From Gammaproteobacteria bacterium TMED1 (GTDB lineage: Bacteria; Pseudomonadota; Gammaproteobacteria; Pseudomonadales; Azotimanducaceae): 43,883 nucleotides of DNA. The notes below the pieces were generated by a model. The model did not search any database. It saw nothing but the letters and a program-made list of their open reading frames with translations, and was not told the DNA's origin. Shown in pieces: positions 16,537-27,338 of this stretch (the stretch's first letter is position 1; each line of letters opens with the position of its first letter). The DNA is taken from contig NHBG02000023.1 in NCBI GenBank assembly GCA_002167855.2, forward strand, positions 283,283 through 327,165, given 5' to 3'. A program made the position numbers and the translations under genes.

Positions 16537-17097
16537 ATGTCCGAATCAGAAGAGATAGAAAACGAGTGTGACTCTGCTAATACAGAAGAACCAACACAAT
16601 GTTCAAGCCAGGCTGGAGATTGTAATCAGGATGAGACTACCGACGGTGATCAAGATCTTCTTGCGGAAATAGAGAGCCTCAAAGACAAGGTTCTCCGTGC
16701 AGAAGCTGAAATGCAGAATCTTCGCCGCAGAACGGATAAAGATGTCGAAAATGCTCACAAGTATGGTCTAGAGCGACTAGTCCAGCATATTCTGCCAGTG
16801 GTCGACAGCTTGGAAAAGGCGCTTGAGGCCAAGACAAAGCAGGACGACCCCGTAATAGAAGGTGTGGAACTAACCTTCAAGCTTCTGCAAGATCTTATGT
16901 CCAAAGAATCCATACAGGTTATCGATCCTCTCGGAGAGCCCTTTGACCCTAATCTGCATGAGGCTATGTCGATGGTTGAGAATCGCGAGTTGGAACCGAA
17001 CTCGGTATTTGCGGTGGTGCAGAAAGGGTATACGTTGAACCAGCGTCTAGTCAGACCCGCCATGGTTATGGTTACAAAAGCGCCAAATGAAGAATGA
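16537..17097 (+). CDS. grpE: Nucleotide exchange factor GrpE
   Basis: GrpE releases ADP from DnaK. The 186-residue protein starts with an acidic, Cys-containing low-complexity stretch (1-40). A long dimeric coiled coil follows (about 42-85, with RAEAEMQNLRRRTDKD), then a four-helix part containing HILPVVDSLEKAL. The beta-wing ends in NPNLHEAMSMVE-like sequence (DPNLHEAMSMVE) and VQKGYTLNQRLVRPAMVMV. It follows hrcA with a 78-base spacer holding the heat-shock promoter and precedes dnaK by 90 bases. Confidence 0.96.
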   Translation: MSESEEIENECDSANTEEPTQCSSQAGDCNQDETTDGDQDLLAEIESLKDKVLRAEAEMQNLRRRTDKDVENAHKYGLERLVQHILPVVDSLEKALEAKTKQDDPVIEGVELTFKLLQDLMSKESIQVIDPLGEPFDPNLHEAMSMVENRELEPNSVFAVVQKGYTLNQRLVRPAMVMVTKAPNEE

Positions 17098-17187
17098 GAG
17101 CTTGAAAATTACGATGGAAGGCCAATATACGACCTAGTTTAGTAAAATACCCGAAAGGGTTATTGCAATGAAAGGAGAGATTTTAGT

Positions 17188-19116
17188 ATGGCGAAAATAA
17201 TCGGCATTGACTTGGGGACTACTAATTCCTGCGTGGCAGTGATGGAAGGCAAGGACTCTAAAATTATTGAGAATGCGGAAGGGGACCGCACCACCCCATC
17301 TGTGGTGGGCTATACAGAAGATGAAGAAATACTAGTTGGTCAGGCGGCGAAGCGTCAGGCAGTTAGCAATCCTCAGAACACAGTATTTGCTGTGAAGCGC
17401 CTAATCGGCAGGCAATTCGAAGACGACGTGGTGCAAAGAGACATTAGCATGGTGCCCTATAATGTAGCTAAGGCTGACAATGGGGATGCTTGGGTCGACA
17501 TCAAGGGCAACAAAATGGCGCCTCCGCAGATCTCCGCTCAAGTCCTTGGCAAGATGAAAAAGACTGCTGAGGATTATCTGGGCGAAGAAGTATCAGAGGC
17601 GGTTATCACAGTTCCAGCATACTTTAACGATTCACAGAGGCAAGCGACTAAGGATGCCGGGCGTATAGCGGGACTTGACGTCAAACGAATTATTAATGAA
17701 CCTACCGCCGCGGCGCTTGCTTATGGGATGGATAAAGCCACAGGAGATTCTACGATAGCCGTTTACGACCTTGGGGGAGGTACCTTCGATATTTCAATTA
17801 TTGAAATAGCGGATGTAGACGGCGAAAAGCAATTTGAAGTGTTGTCTACAAATGGGGATACATTCCTAGGCGGCGAAGATTTTGACCTAAGAATTATAGA
17901 TTATCTGGCCGAGGAGTTTAAAAAAGAGCACGGGATGGATCTGCATAGTGATCCGCTGGCTCTTCAGCGGCTTAAAGAAGCAGCAGAAAAAGCTAAGATT
18001 GAACTATCCAGCAGTGGTCAGACAGAGGTTAACCTTCCCTATATAACGGCTGATCAATCAGGGCCTAAGCATTTAGTTATAAAACTTACTCAGGCTAAGT
18101 TGGAGTCACTCGTTGAAGACTTGGTAGAAAGGACCATGGAGCCAGTGAGAACGGCCTTAAAAGATGCAGATGTTGGTGTCTCAGATGTTGACGACATTAT
18201 TTTGGTGGGAGGCCAAACGCGAATGCCTCTGGTCCAGAAGAAGGCCCAGGAGTTTTTCGGAAAAGATCCTCGTCGTGATGTGAACCCAGATGAAGCTGTT
18301 GCAATGGGTGCTTCGATTCAGGCAGCCGTTCTATCCGGTGATGTGAAGGACGTTTTATTACTGGATGTGACTCCGCTTTCCTTAGGTATTGAGACAATGG
18401 GTAGCGTGATGAGTATTCTGATCGATAAGAACACTACGATTCCAACAAAAAAAGCCCAAGTATTCTCAACGGCAGAGGACAATCAGCCTGCGGTAACTAT
18501 TCATGTTTTGCAAGGGGAACGAAAGCAAGCTGGACAGAACAAATCCTTGGGAAGGTTTGACTTGTCTGATATACCGCCTGCCCCGCGTGGAGCTCCGCAA
18601 ATCGAGGTTAGTTTTGATCTCGACGCGAATGGTATCCTCAATGTCTCCGCAAAAGACAAGGCTACTGGGAAGGAACAATCTATTGTGATCAAAGCATCCA
18701 GTGGGCTTTCCGATGAAGATATTGAAGCCATGGTAGCCGACGCCGAATCTCATGCTGAGGAAGACCGAAAGTTTGAGGAGCTCATAACCTCCCGGAATAC
18801 AGGCGATAGCATGATCCACGCTGCTAAAAAAACGCTTGAAGAGTCCGGTGACAAGGTCTCAGATGAGGAAAGAAAAAAAATCGAGTTGGCGATAGCAGGC
18901 CTTGAAGAGGTCTTAAACGGGGATAGCAAGGCTGATATTGACGCCAAAACCCAAGCCTTAACGGAAGTATCCTCAGCACTAGCACAACGGATGTATTCCG
19001 AGGAAGCTCAGGGATCAGAGGCGCAGCAGCCCAGCGGTGATTCCAAGACTAGTCAAGACGTAGATGGTGACGCTGTGGACGCTGAGTTTGAAGAAGTAAA
19101 GGATGAAAATAAGTAG
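17188..19116 (+). CDS. dnaK: Molecular chaperone DnaK (Hsp70)
   Basis: The 642-residue chaperone has the full Hsp70 pattern. Motifs are [18 protein letters not shown] at the N-terminus, [44 protein letters not shown], the linker [18 protein letters not shown], then the substrate-binding domain and a charged lid tail ending [17 protein letters not shown] (EEVKD-like end typical of proteobacterial DnaK). It starts at ATG with AAGGAGAG upstream. A CTTGAAA with a poor CCAATATA -10 lies just after grpE and may be a degenerate second heat-shock promoter. It works with GrpE and DnaJ encoded on each side. Confidence 0.98.
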   Translation: MAKIIGIDLGTTNSCVAVMEGKDSKIIENAEGDRTTPSVVGYTEDEEILVGQAAKRQAVSNPQNTVFAVKRLIGRQFEDDVVQRDISMVPYNVAKADNGDAWVDIKGNKMAPPQISAQVLGKMKKTAEDYLGEEVSEAVITVPAYFNDSQRQATKDAGRIAGLDVKRIINEPTAAALAYGMDKATGDSTIAVYDLGGGTFDISIIEIADVDGEKQFEVLSTNGDTFLGGEDFDLRIIDYLAEEFKKEHGMDLHSDPLALQRLKEAAEKAKIELSSSGQTEVNLPYITADQSGPKHLVIKLTQAKLESLVEDLVERTMEPVRTALKDADVGVSDVDDIILVGGQTRMPLVQKKAQEFFGKDPRRDVNPDEAVAMGASIQAAVLSGDVKDVLLLDVTPLSLGIETMGSVMSILIDKNTTIPTKKAQVFSTAEDNQPAVTIHVLQGERKQAGQNKSLGRFDLSDIPPAPRGAPQIEVSFDLDANGILNVSAKDKATGKEQSIVIKASSGLSDEDIEAMVADAESHAEEDRKFEELITSRNTGDSMIHAAKKTLEESGDKVSDEERKKIELAIAGLEEVLNGDSKADIDAKTQALTEVSSALAQRMYSEEAQGSEAQQPSGDSKTSQDVDGDAVDAEFEEVKDENK

Positions 19117-19159
19117 GCGGGGATCCATTCGACCTGGAAAGCCGAGGTCTTGAGCGTCT

Positions 19160-19172
19160 GCCGTTTAACGGC
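19160..19172 (+). other. Small hairpin in the dnaK-dnaJ spacer
   Basis: GCCGT and ACGGC pair across TTA. No T-run follows, so it may stabilise or process the dnaK message rather than end it; this is inference. Confidence 0.35.
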
Positions 19173-19221
19173 TCTGGTGTGTGAAAAAGAAAGTCATCGG
19201 CTTAAGTGAGCTCAGAAAATA

Positions 19222-20343
19222 ATGCCAACAAAACGAGATTACTACGACATCTTAGGGATTCCTAGGAACGCCTCTGAGCAAGATGTGAAAAAAGCTTATC
19301 GCAAACTAGCGATGAAGTATCATCCAGATCGTAATCCTGGGGATACGGAGGCAGAGGAAAAATTTAAGGAACTTAGCGAAGCAGCTGAAGTTTTATCTGA
19401 CCAAGAGAAGAGGTCTTCTTATGACCAATTCGGTCATTCTGCGTTTGAAGGCGGCGCATCTGGTGGTTTTAGCGGTTCTGGAAACTTTAGCTCGATTTTC
19501 GAAGATGTTTTCGGCGACATCTTCACTGGAGGGCGGGGAGGTGGCCAGCGTGCTCATCGAGGTTCTGATCTAAAGTATGTTTTAGGACTGTCTTTGGAGG
19601 AGGCAGTAAGAGGCACCAATCCCAAGATTAAGATATCGACACCGGTTGAATGTATGGAATGTCTTGGAACTGGCGCAAAAAAGGGCTCATCACCCATTGA
19701 TTGTGTGCAATGTGGTGGAACCGGTCAGGTGACCAGTCGCCAAGGCTTTTTTTCAATGCAAAGTACCTGTCCTCGATGTCGAGGGGCTGGAAAGGTGATT
19801 TCAGATCCTTGTGTTAGATGTCAGGGACAAGGACGGCATGAGGAAGAAAAAACGCTGGCGGTTAAGGTTCCTCCGGGTGTGGACAGCGGGGATAGAATCC
19901 GTCTTTCTGGACAGGGAGAAGCTGGATTGAATGGAGGCCCTCCCGGGGATCTCTATGTTCAGGTTGAAGTGGACGACCATCCGATTTTTACTCGGGAAGG
20001 TGAGAATCTCTATTGTGAAGTGCCCATTAGTTTCGTTTCTGCAGCTCTAGGTGGTGAACTTGAGGTTCCAACCTTAGAAGGTCGGGTTAATTTAAAGATT
20101 CCATCTGAGACTCAGACAGGAAGATTATTTCGTCTTCGTGGTAAGGGCGTAGATGTAACCCAGGTGCGTGGCGGTGGTGTTGGAGATTTATATTGTCGTA
20201 TCGCTGTGGAAACTCCCGTTAATTTATCGAGAAAACAGAAAGAACTGCTACAAGAATTCGCGGAGGAAAGTAGCGATAAACAATCCCCAAAGCAAGCTTC
20301 CTGGTTCGAGGGAGTTAAGAACTTCATCGAAACTCTCACTTAA
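19222..20343 (+). CDS. dnaJ: Co-chaperone DnaJ (Hsp40)
   Basis: DnaJ delivers substrates to DnaK and triggers ATP hydrolysis. The 373-residue class A protein has the J domain with HPD at 34-36 and a Gly/Phe-rich linker at about 73-112. Four CxxCxGxG zinc repeats have cysteines at 144/147, 161/164, 183/186 and 197/200, and the C-terminal substrate-binding domains are complete ([20 protein letters not shown]). All key residues are present. The ribosome site before ATG is weak, so translation may depend on the upstream message. Confidence 0.97.
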   Translation: MPTKRDYYDILGIPRNASEQDVKKAYRKLAMKYHPDRNPGDTEAEEKFKELSEAAEVLSDQEKRSSYDQFGHSAFEGGASGGFSGSGNFSSIFEDVFGDIFTGGRGGGQRAHRGSDLKYVLGLSLEEAVRGTNPKIKISTPVECMECLGTGAKKGSSPIDCVQCGGTGQVTSRQGFFSMQSTCPRCRGAGKVISDPCVRCQGQGRHEEEKTLAVKVPPGVDSGDRIRLSGQGEAGLNGGPPGDLYVQVEVDDHPIFTREGENLYCEVPISFVSAALGGELEVPTLEGRVNLKIPSETQTGRLFRLRGKGVDVTQVRGGGVGDLYCRIAVETPVNLSRKQKELLQEFAEESSDKQSPKQASWFEGVKNFIETLT

Positions 20344-20371
20344 TAACGCAGTCAAGGGATAAATTACGTCG

Positions 20372-20377
20372 TATAAT
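20372..20377 (+). promoter_or_regulatory. Consensus -10 element before dapB
   Basis: TATAAT lies 30 bases before the dapB ATG; no good -35 is found 16-18 bases upstream. A strong ribosome site GGAGGA follows at about 20394-20400. Confidence 0.35.
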
Positions 20378-20406
20378 CATCCAACTTTGTAGGTGGAGGA
20401 CTAATT

Positions 20407-21222
20407 ATGACCAATGTGGGGATTGTTGGTGCTGCAGGGAAAATGGGAAAAACCCTAATTCAGGCAATAACTGAGTCGAAGGAGCTCAATCTCACAGCAG
20501 CGATCGAGCAGGAAGGATCTCCAGCGGTAGGTGTCGACTCAGGAGAGTTTGCGGGTATAGGTAAAAACGGTGTTGAGATAACAGACAGCCTTGTATCCGC
20601 GTGTGATACTTTTTCCATACTAATAGATTTCACAATCGCAAAAGCCACGGTAGGGAATGTCGATATTTGTTTGTCTAATAACCGAAAGATGGTAATTGGT
20701 ACTACTGGCCTTAAGGAACCTGAACTCGATGAAATAGTTGCTGCCTCAAGCAGAATTGCCATCGTCCATGCATCAAACTATAGCGTTGGAGTAAATACCA
20801 CCTTCAAGCTGGCAGAGACTGCAGCAGCGATTCTCGGTGATGATGTGGAAATAGAGATTGTAGAGGCTCACCATCGGCACAAAGTAGATGCTCCCTCAGG
20901 TACGGCGATAACCCTTGGAGAGGTTGTTGCGTCTCAGCTAGGCAGAAATCTAGAGGATGTTGCTGTTTACGGTCGTTCAGGTCTTGCGCAGGAGAGACCT
21001 AGAAAAGCTATTGGAATTCATTCTCTAAGAGCAGGGGATATTGTTGGTGATCACACTGTAGCATTCGTTGGTGATGGTGAGCGTATAGAGATTACCCATC
21101 GCGCTCAAAGCCGTATGAATTTTGCTCTAGGAGCATTAAGAGCAGCCGAATTTATATCAAATCAACCCAACGGCCTCTTCAATATGCGGGATGTACTAGG
21201 AATCAATTCAATTAAGGCATAA
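20407..21222 (+). CDS. dapB: 4-hydroxy-tetrahydrodipicolinate reductase
   Basis: DapB reduces the heterocyclic dihydrodipicolinate precursor with NAD(P)H on the way to diaminopimelate and lysine. The 271-residue protein has the Rossmann start VGIVGAAGKMGKTLIQAI, the GTTGLKEPEL segment, and the catalytic stretch VEAHHRHKVDAPSGTA with the paired histidines and the lysine. The C-terminal AGDIVGDHTVAFVGDGERIEITHRA is typical. It sits between dnaJ and carA, as in Pseudomonas, and is followed by an intrinsic terminator-like hairpin. Confidence 0.97.
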   Translation: MTNVGIVGAAGKMGKTLIQAITESKELNLTAAIEQEGSPAVGVDSGEFAGIGKNGVEITDSLVSACDTFSILIDFTIAKATVGNVDICLSNNRKMVIGTTGLKEPELDEIVAASSRIAIVHASNYSVGVNTTFKLAETAAAILGDDVEIEIVEAHHRHKVDAPSGTAITLGEVVASQLGRNLEDVAVYGRSGLAQERPRKAIGIHSLRAGDIVGDHTVAFVGDGERIEITHRAQSRMNFALGALRAAEFISNQPNGLFNMRDVLGINSIKA

Positions 21223-21292
21223 TTTTCCTAGAATCGAGGCTAAGCTTCTTTTACACTTGTTCCCTAATATGACACCTTCGTAATTAGATGAG

Positions 21293-21330
21293 AAAGCGAG
21301 ATGGAAGCAAATCCAATCTCGCTTTTTTTT
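21293..21330 (+). terminator. Intrinsic terminator between dapB and carA
   Basis: AAAGCGAGA (21293-21301) pairs with TCTCGCTTT (21317-21325). An inner TGGA/TCCA pairing extends the stem past a one-base bulge, and a run of eight T ends at 21330. It stands only 30 bases before the carA start, so it could end dapB transcription or act as a carA leader attenuator. Confidence 0.8.
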
Positions 21331-21360
21331 GAGCTCTAAACTTTATTTGGAGACCTGCTC

Positions 21361-22503
21361 TTGATTAGTAATGCTACTCTTGCACTAGAGAACGAGATGG
21401 TCTTTGATGGTATGGCGATCGGGGCTTTTGGGGAGGCGGTTGGAGAGGTTGTTTTTAATACGGCGATAACTGGCTATCAAGAGATACTTTCGGATCCTTC
21501 TTACGCCAGGCAGATCATAACATTGACTCACCCGCACATAGGAAATACTGGTCTCAATTCGGATGATGATGAGTCAAATAAGATTTGGTCAGAAGGACTT
21601 ATTATTCGTGATTTGCCCCTGGTTGCCAGTAGCTGGAGGAAACAAGAGTCCTTACGTGACTATCTAAAGCGAAATCGCGTTATTGGTATTGCTGAGGTTG
21701 ATACAAGGAGATTGACGCGGGTATTGAGGAAATATGGAGCCCTTAACGGATGTGTTATTGCATCATCAGAACTCAGCGATGCGCATCGAGCTGAAGCTAT
21801 ATCGAAGGCAAAGAAGTTCCCAGGATTGAATGGGATGGATCTAGCTGATCACGTTTCGGCTAAGAAAACTTACGACTGGCGGCAAGGTACTTGGGACTTG
21901 GAGAAAGGCCATAGTAGTCCGAGTGATTCCCTTTACCATGTGGTCGCGTATGACTTTGGCGTGAAGAAAAATATCTTAAGAATGATGGTAGACCGAGGTT
22001 GCAGAATTACCGTGGTACCTGCAAAAACCTCAGCAGAGGAAGTTCTTTCGTTGGACCCAGATGGGGTATTTCTCTCGAATGGACCAGGGGACCCAGACCC
22101 ATGCAAGTACGCAATTTCGGCGATCAAACAAATCCTTCAAACAAACACCCCGATATTTGGTATCTGTCTCGGTTTACAGCTTTTAGCCTTATCAGTAGGG
22201 ATGTCGACGAAAAAAATGGACCATGGGCATCATGGGGCTAATCATCCTGTGGAGGACCTGGCTAATGGTGCTGTAATGATTACTAGCCAGAATCATGGAT
22301 TTTGTATTGACGATTCAGCTTTGCCTGATAATGTATTGGTAACTCATCGCTCGTTGTTCGATAAGTCTCTCCAGGGTATACATTTATCAGATAGGCCTGC
22401 ATTTGGATTTCAAGGTCATCCTGAGGCCAGTCCAGGCCCACATGATGCCAGTTCTTTGTTTGACCACTTTGTCGAATTGATGAGCAGAGAAAGGCATGCC
22501 TAA
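21361..22503 (+). CDS. carA: Carbamoyl-phosphate synthase small subunit (glutaminase)
   Basis: CarA releases ammonia from glutamine for carbamoyl phosphate synthesis by CarB, feeding arginine and pyrimidine pathways. The 380-residue protein starts at TTG, as E. coli carA also does, with TTGGAG eight bases ahead; its N-terminus [13 protein letters not shown] agrees. The class I glutaminase nucleophile is in [11 protein letters not shown], with the catalytic His/Glu pair in [14 protein letters not shown]. The stop overlaps the carB start by 8 bases. Confidence 0.97.
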   Translation: MISNATLALENEMVFDGMAIGAFGEAVGEVVFNTAITGYQEILSDPSYARQIITLTHPHIGNTGLNSDDDESNKIWSEGLIIRDLPLVASSWRKQESLRDYLKRNRVIGIAEVDTRRLTRVLRKYGALNGCVIASSELSDAHRAEAISKAKKFPGLNGMDLADHVSAKKTYDWRQGTWDLEKGHSSPSDSLYHVVAYDFGVKKNILRMMVDRGCRITVVPAKTSAEEVLSLDPDGVFLSNGPGDPDPCKYAISAIKQILQTNTPIFGICLGLQLLALSVGMSTKKMDHGHHGANHPVEDLANGAVMITSQNHGFCIDDSALPDNVLVTHRSLFDKSLQGIHLSDRPAFGFQGHPEASPGPHDASSLFDHFVELMSRERHA

Positions 22504-25500
22504 GAGAACTGATATAAAGAGCGTTTTAATCATAGGTGCTGGTCCAATCGTAATCGGTCAGGCATGTGAATTTGACTATTCCGGGGCTCAAGCCTGCAAA
22601 GCCCTTCGCGAAGAAGGATTGCGTGTCATTCTGGTTAACTCTAATCCGGCGACTATAATGACTGACCCCTTTATGGCGGATGCCACATATATTGAGCCGG
22701 TCTTGTGGGGTAATGTTGCTAATATAATCGATAAGGAGCGGCCAGATGCGTTGCTCCCCACAATGGGTGGTCAAACGGCTTTGAATTGTGCTCTTGACTT
22801 GTCTAGAGAAGGTGTTCTTGAGCGCTATGATGTCGAGTTAATAGGCGCTAAAAAGGAAGCGATAGACCGAGCAGAAGATCGTCAACAGTTCGATGAGGTA
22901 ATGAAATCAATCGGTCTTGAAACTCCTCGGAGTTCAATAGCGCACTCGCTTGAAGAGGCCAGAAAGGCGCAGCAGTCATTGGGATTTCCTTGCGTCATTC
23001 GTCCTTCTTTTACGATGGGGGGAACCGGCGGCGGAATAGCCTATAATCACGAAGATTTTGAGGAGATCTGTACTCGGGGTCTCGACCTATCTCCCACGAC
23101 AGAGCTACTCATAGACGAATCCCTCCTTGGTTGGAAAGAATATGAGATGGAGGTAGTGAGAGATAAAAAAGACAATTGTATTATTGTATGTTCTATCGAG
23201 AATCTCGACCCAATGGGTATTCACACCGGTGATTCAATCACTGTAGCTCCAGCCCAAACTCTCACCGACAAAGAATATCAGATTATGCGGAATGCCTCGC
23301 TAGAGGTATTAAGAGCTATTGGAGTAGAAACTGGAGGGTCAAATGTTCAATTTGCTGTTGATCCAGAATCGGGCCGGCTAGTTGTTATTGAAATGAATCC
23401 CAGAGTATCTAGATCCTCAGCGCTAGCCTCAAAAGCAACAGGTTTCCCAATAGCTAAAGTGGCTGCCAAGCTTGCCGTCGGCTATACCCTTGATGAGTTA
23501 TCTAATGAAATTACAGGGGGTAGGACCCCAGCTTCATTTGAGCCATCAATAGATTATATTGTCACTAAAATTCCTCGTTTCACCTTTGAGAAATTCCCAC
23601 AGGCAGAAAGGGTATTAACTACTCAGATGAAGTCAGTCGGCGAAGTTATGGCCATGGGTAGAACCTTTCAGGAGTCTCTGCAAAAGGCGCTTAGGGGTTT
23701 GGAAACAGGGATTGATGGGCTTACTCCTGTAGTAAAAAATGAGTTTGATTTAGATACAGTCCTTCGACGGGAAATGAAAACTCCTGGTGCAGACCGTATT
23801 CGATATGTGGCAGACGCATTTCGTCATGGTTTCGATTTAGGTGATGTTAACGAACTTACGGGCATTGATCCTTGGTTTCTTTCGCAAATTCAGGACATTA
23901 TTCGGGTTGAGCAAAGGATAACTAACTTAGAGCTAAGCAATATTTCTAAGGATGAAATGTTTAGGTTTAAGCAGAGAGGATTCTCCGACTCTAGACTGGC
24001 ATCTCTACTAAATGAATCTGAATCTAAGGTTCGTGAAAGACGGCTGTCTCTTGGTGTGCGACCTGTGTACAAGAGGGTTGATACTTGCGCGGCGGAATTC
24101 GAGACCACTACGGCTTACATGTATTCTACTTATGAGTCTGAATGCGAAGCAAAACCCACCAATCGAAATAAAATCATAGTACTTGGCGGTGGCCCAAATC
24201 GAATTGGTCAGGGTATCGAATTTGATTATTGTTGTGTTCACGCAGCTATGGCGATGCGTGAAGATGGGTATGAGACGATTATGATAAATTGTAATCCAGA
24301 AACAGTGTCTACGGATTACGATACTTCCGATCGTTTATATTTTGAACCTCTTACCCTCGAAGATGTGTTATCAGTTGTTGATTTGGAGAAACCCAAAGGA
24401 CTAATTGTACAGTTCGGGGGGCAAACGCCCTTGAAACTAGCGAGAGCTCTTGAATTAGCCGGTGTTCCAATAATGGGTACATCCCCTGATGCCATAGACC
24501 GAGCTGAAGACCGAGAGCGCTTTCAAGAAATGATAAAGACTCTCGGTCTGATACAACCTCCCAATAAGACCATAAAACGCGTTGAAGAAGGCCTAGGCTC
24601 TGCAAGAGAGATTGGTTATCCACTTGTTGTTCGTCCATCTTACGTATTGGGCGGAAGAGCGATGGAAATAGTTCATGATGACGCTGAGCTGACGAAATAT
24701 ATGCGGGAAGCGGTTCATGTTTCAGACCAATCGCCCGTCTTGCTTGATCGATTTCTCGATCAAGCAATTGAAGTAGATATCGATGCAGTCTGTGATGGCG
24801 AAGAGGTGGTCATTGGCTCAATCATGGAACACATTGAGCAAGCGGGCGTGCACTCAGGAGATTCCGCATGCTCTTTACCACCTTATAGCCTAGCAAAAAG
24901 CCTTACAGATGCAATGAGGCGGCAGGTAAAGGATATGGCGCTGGAGTTAAAAGTTATTGGTCTTATGAATGTTCAACTAGCAGTCCAGAATAATGAAATC
25001 TATGTTCTGGAAGTGAATCCCAGAGCATCACGGACAGTACCGTTCGTTTCAAAATGTATTGGTTTATCCTTGGCTAAAGTTGCTGCGCGTTGTATGGCCG
25101 GTACTAGCCTTGCTAATCAGGGATTTACAGAAGAGATTATTCCGGAGTTTTACAATGTTAAAGAGGCAGTATTTCCGTTTGGGAAATTTCCAGGAGTAGA
25201 TCCTATATTAGGACCTGAGATGAAATCTACTGGTGAGGTTATGGGCATCGGAAAAACTTTTGGGGAAGCTTATTCAAAGGCTCAAGCCGCTGCTGGGGAC
25301 CCGATACCAGAAAAGGGGTGTGTATTTGTCAGTGTTCGGGACGCCGATAAGTCCCAATTACCTGAGCTCGCCCAAGATTTACTGGATCTTGGTTTTAGTA
25401 TCTTCGCCACAAGGGGAAGCGCCCGTACTATTGCAGACGCAGGTATGGATGTTCAGATTGTTAATAAAGTAATAGAGGGTCGCCCACATGTGGTAGATAT

Positions 25501-25711
25501 GCTTAAGAACAATCAAATAGATTTCATAATAAATACCACAGAAGGTAAACAAGCTATCGCAGATTCATTTACTATCCGTCTTACAGCTCTTCAGCAAAAG
25601 GTTTGTTATACGACAACTATGGCAGGCGGCAGGGCCAGTATCGCCGCGGTTCGCCATGGTGCGGATATTTCAGTTCACCGCTTACAGGACTTGCATATAT
25701 CTGTATCTTGA
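22496..25711 (+). CDS. carB: Carbamoyl-phosphate synthase large subunit
   Basis: CarB makes carbamoyl phosphate from bicarbonate, ammonia and two ATP. The 1071-residue protein shows the duplicated ATP-grasp halves: [21 protein letters not shown] near the start and [22 protein letters not shown] near 560. Each is followed by its own carbamate/ATP site ([12 protein letters not shown] and [12 protein letters not shown]). The last about 130 residues (from [12 protein letters not shown]) form the MGS-like regulatory domain that binds UMP, IMP and ornithine in E. coli. Length is normal. It is cotranslated with carA. Confidence 0.97.
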   Translation: MPKRTDIKSVLIIGAGPIVIGQACEFDYSGAQACKALREEGLRVILVNSNPATIMTDPFMADATYIEPVLWGNVANIIDKERPDALLPTMGGQTALNCALDLSREGVLERYDVELIGAKKEAIDRAEDRQQFDEVMKSIGLETPRSSIAHSLEEARKAQQSLGFPCVIRPSFTMGGTGGGIAYNHEDFEEICTRGLDLSPTTELLIDESLLGWKEYEMEVVRDKKDNCIIVCSIENLDPMGIHTGDSITVAPAQTLTDKEYQIMRNASLEVLRAIGVETGGSNVQFAVDPESGRLVVIEMNPRVSRSSALASKATGFPIAKVAAKLAVGYTLDELSNEITGGRTPASFEPSIDYIVTKIPRFTFEKFPQAERVLTTQMKSVGEVMAMGRTFQESLQKALRGLETGIDGLTPVVKNEFDLDTVLRREMKTPGADRIRYVADAFRHGFDLGDVNELTGIDPWFLSQIQDIIRVEQRITNLELSNISKDEMFRFKQRGFSDSRLASLLNESESKVRERRLSLGVRPVYKRVDTCAAEFETTTAYMYSTYESECEAKPTNRNKIIVLGGGPNRIGQGIEFDYCCVHAAMAMREDGYETIMINCNPETVSTDYDTSDRLYFEPLTLEDVLSVVDLEKPKGLIVQFGGQTPLKLARALELAGVPIMGTSPDAIDRAEDRERFQEMIKTLGLIQPPNKTIKRVEEGLGSAREIGYPLVVRPSYVLGGRAMEIVHDDAELTKYMREAVHVSDQSPVLLDRFLDQAIEVDIDAVCDGEEVVIGSIMEHIEQAGVHSGDSACSLPPYSLAKSLTDAMRRQVKDMALELKVIGLMNVQLAVQNNEIYVLEVNPRASRTVPFVSKCIGLSLAKVAARCMAGTSLANQGFTEEIIPEFYNVKEAVFPFGKFPGVDPILGPEMKSTGEVMGIGKTFGEAYSKAQAAAGDPIPEKGCVFVSVRDADKSQLPELAQDLLDLGFSIFATRGSARTIADAGMDVQIVNKVIEGRPHVVDMLKNNQIDFIINTTEGKQAIADSFTIRLTALQQKVCYTTTMAGGRASIAAVRHGADISVHRLQDLHISVS

Positions 25712-25771
25712 AACTGGACAAAACTTCCTTTCCATCGGACACTTATGGTTGCTGACTCGCTGGGAGAAGAG

Positions 25772-26248
25772 ATGGACAAAATTCCTATGACCCCTCACGG
25801 GGCTGATGTGCTGCGCGAAGAATTGGATCGGCTAAAGTCTGCGGAGCGTCCAAGAATAATTAAAGCCATAGCAGAGGCGTTAGAGCAGGGTGACCTCAGA
25901 GAAAATGCTGAGTTTCAATATGCCAAGGAAGAGCAGGGCTTCATTGAGGGACGAATCCTCGAAATCGAAAATAAGCTATCCGCGGCCCAGATTATCGATG
26001 TTAGGGACATAGTGCGAAGTGGTAAGGTTATATTCGGTGTTACTGTAACGGTTGTTAATTTAGAGGATGGGAAGGAATCGGTATACAAGATAGTTGGAGA
26101 TGATGAGTCAAACTTAAAGTTGAATAAACTCTCGGTATATTCTCCCATTGCTAGGGCTCTAGTAGGCAAGGAAATTGGCGACGTCGCGGCAGTGAAGACT
26201 CCAAACGGTGATGTTGAGTTAGAGATCCAGTCAATTGAGCATCTTTAG
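25772..26248 (+). CDS. greA: Transcript cleavage factor GreA
   Basis: GreA reaches into the RNA polymerase secondary channel and rescues backtracked complexes. The chosen ATG has TGGGAGAA just upstream and gives 158 residues beginning [18 protein letters not shown], the same length and opening as E. coli GreA. An ATG at 25745 would add nine residues. The coiled-coil tip carries the acidic pair in [17 protein letters not shown] (catalytic Asp and Glu), and the C-terminal domain has [14 protein letters not shown]. It converges on yhbY with only 12 bases between. Confidence 0.96.
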   Translation: MDKIPMTPHGADVLREELDRLKSAERPRIIKAIAEALEQGDLRENAEFQYAKEEQGFIEGRILEIENKLSAAQIIDVRDIVRSGKVIFGVTVTVVNLEDGKESVYKIVGDDESNLKLNKLSVYSPIARALVGKEIGDVAAVKTPNGDVELEIQSIEHL

Positions 26249-26260
26249 ACACCAATTTGG

Positions 26261-26572
26261 TTAAAAAACGTTGCTACGGAGAATATTCGACAATAGTGGA
26301 TTGGGTTTCTTTGCTTCTCGATATATCAAAGCGACATTGCCAATTAATTGGATTAGTGTTGAGTCGTGCTTTTTTACTATATCCTTGATTAGGTCCTTTT
26401 TTACGGACCTGGCATTTACTGAGACCTTAATCTTTACAAGCTCGTGATCTCTAAGTGCCCGGTCTATTTCAATGTTAACACTTTGACTCACAGTATCGTT
26501 AGCAATAGTAACAACTGGCTTGAGATTATGCCCGATAGCGCGAAACCGTTTTTTTTGCTTTGAGGTTACCAT
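26261..26572 (-). CDS. yhbY: Ribosome-associated RNA-binding protein YhbY (CRS1-YhbY domain)
   Basis: The 103-residue protein opens MVTSKQKKRFRAIGHNLKPVV, with the CRM-domain GxxG-like loop degenerate (IANDTVSQS), then EIDRALRDHELVKIKVS and LIQLIGNVALIYRE. CRM proteins bind pre-50S particles and support ribosome assembly. An ATG at 26596 would add eight residues without homology or ribosome site, so the shorter form is preferred. It is divergent from rlmE, as in E. coli and Pseudomonas, with a 67-base shared promoter space. Confidence 0.92.
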   Translation of the reverse strand: MVTSKQKKRFRAIGHNLKPVVTIANDTVSQSVNIEIDRALRDHELVKIKVSVNARSVKKDLIKDIVKKHDSTLIQLIGNVALIYREAKKPNPLLSNILRSNVF

Positions 26573-26639
26573 TATCACAGATAAAGTTGACAACATGTCA
26601 TTTTAGCCCAGAGGCCTCGTAACTTATAGAGAAAACTGA

Positions 26640-27263
26640 ATGTCTAAGAAATCTGGTTCAAGTAAGAGATGGTTGATAGATCATGCCAGAGATAGCTACG
26701 TTCAGGCCGCCAGGCATAAAGGATTGCGGTCACGAGCTGGATACAAGTTACTTCAAATCCAAGAAAAATACGGATTGATGGAAACTGGTCACATAATCGT
26801 CGATCTAGGAGCAGCTCCTGGTGGCTTTTCACAGATTGCTCGAGGTGAGGTAGGTCGGGAAGGAAGAGTTGTTGCTGTTGATCTTCTCGAGATGGCGCCT
26901 CTCTCAGGCGTCGAAATTATTAAGGGTGACTTCCGAGAAAACGCTACGTTAGATGAATTAATAAATTTACTAAATGGACAGCAAATAGACCTTGTAATTT
27001 CAGATATGGCCCCCAACTTTAGTGGAATTAGGGAAATTGATCAGCCCAACTCCATCTATTTGGTGGAAATAGTGCTGGAAGCTGTCGTGAAAATACTGCG
27101 TCCAGGTGGTTCGTTAATAGTAAAATGTTTCGAAGGATCCGGAGTGAATGACTTGCGCGGTCGGTTTAGAAAAAATTTTCGAAAGAGTTATAATTTTAAA
27201 CCGAATGCCTCTAACAATAGATCGCGAGAAAGTTATCTCATTGGTCGAAATTTTATTGGGTAA
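26640..27263 (+). CDS. rlmE: 23S rRNA 2'-O-methyltransferase RlmE (FtsJ/RrmJ)
   Basis: RlmE methylates U2552 in the A-loop of 23S rRNA using SAM. The 207-residue protein has the SAM motif IIVDLGAAPGGFSQIA and catalytic K-D-K-E residues: Lys in RAGYKLLQIQEK, Asp in LVISDMAPNFSG, Lys in SLIVKCFEGSG, and Glu in RSRESYLIG. It begins the group rlmE-ftsH-folP-glmM; rlmE-ftsH is a classical heat-shock pair in E. coli. No sigma-32 promoter as good as that of grpE was found upstream. Confidence 0.97.
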   Translation: MSKKSGSSKRWLIDHARDSYVQAARHKGLRSRAGYKLLQIQEKYGLMETGHIIVDLGAAPGGFSQIARGEVGREGRVVAVDLLEMAPLSGVEIIKGDFRENATLDELINLLNGQQIDLVISDMAPNFSGIREIDQPNSIYLVEIVLEAVVKILRPGGSLIVKCFEGSGVNDLRGRFRKNFRKSYNFKPNASNNRSRESYLIGRNFIG

Positions 27264-27338
27264 TTCTAGGATATGCCGTGGCAATTATGCTGCCAGGCTT
27301 AAAATACAGGAATCGGGTCTCATGCTGAGGAAGCCTAC

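Noticed and set aside
17098-17187. Second sigma-32 promoter and a small GAAA-loop hairpin before dnaK.
   Set aside because: The -35 CTTGAAA is good but the -10 region does not fit CCCCATnT, and the hairpin has only four pairs.
23890-24767. Long minus-strand reading frames inside carB (and similar ones inside dxs, recN, nusA and pnp).
   Set aside because: They mirror strongly conserved genes on the other strand, have no family motifs or ribosome sites, and are shadows.
26587-26592. TTGACA in the yhbY-rlmE spacer as a -35 for rlmE.
   Set aside because: No acceptable -10 lies 16-18 bases downstream.
27197-27204. FtsH Walker A proline replaced by glutamine (residue 198) as a sign of lost function.
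   Set aside because: The GxxGxGKT core is intact and all other AAA and protease residues are present, so activity should be normal; the change is noted only in the ftsH entry.
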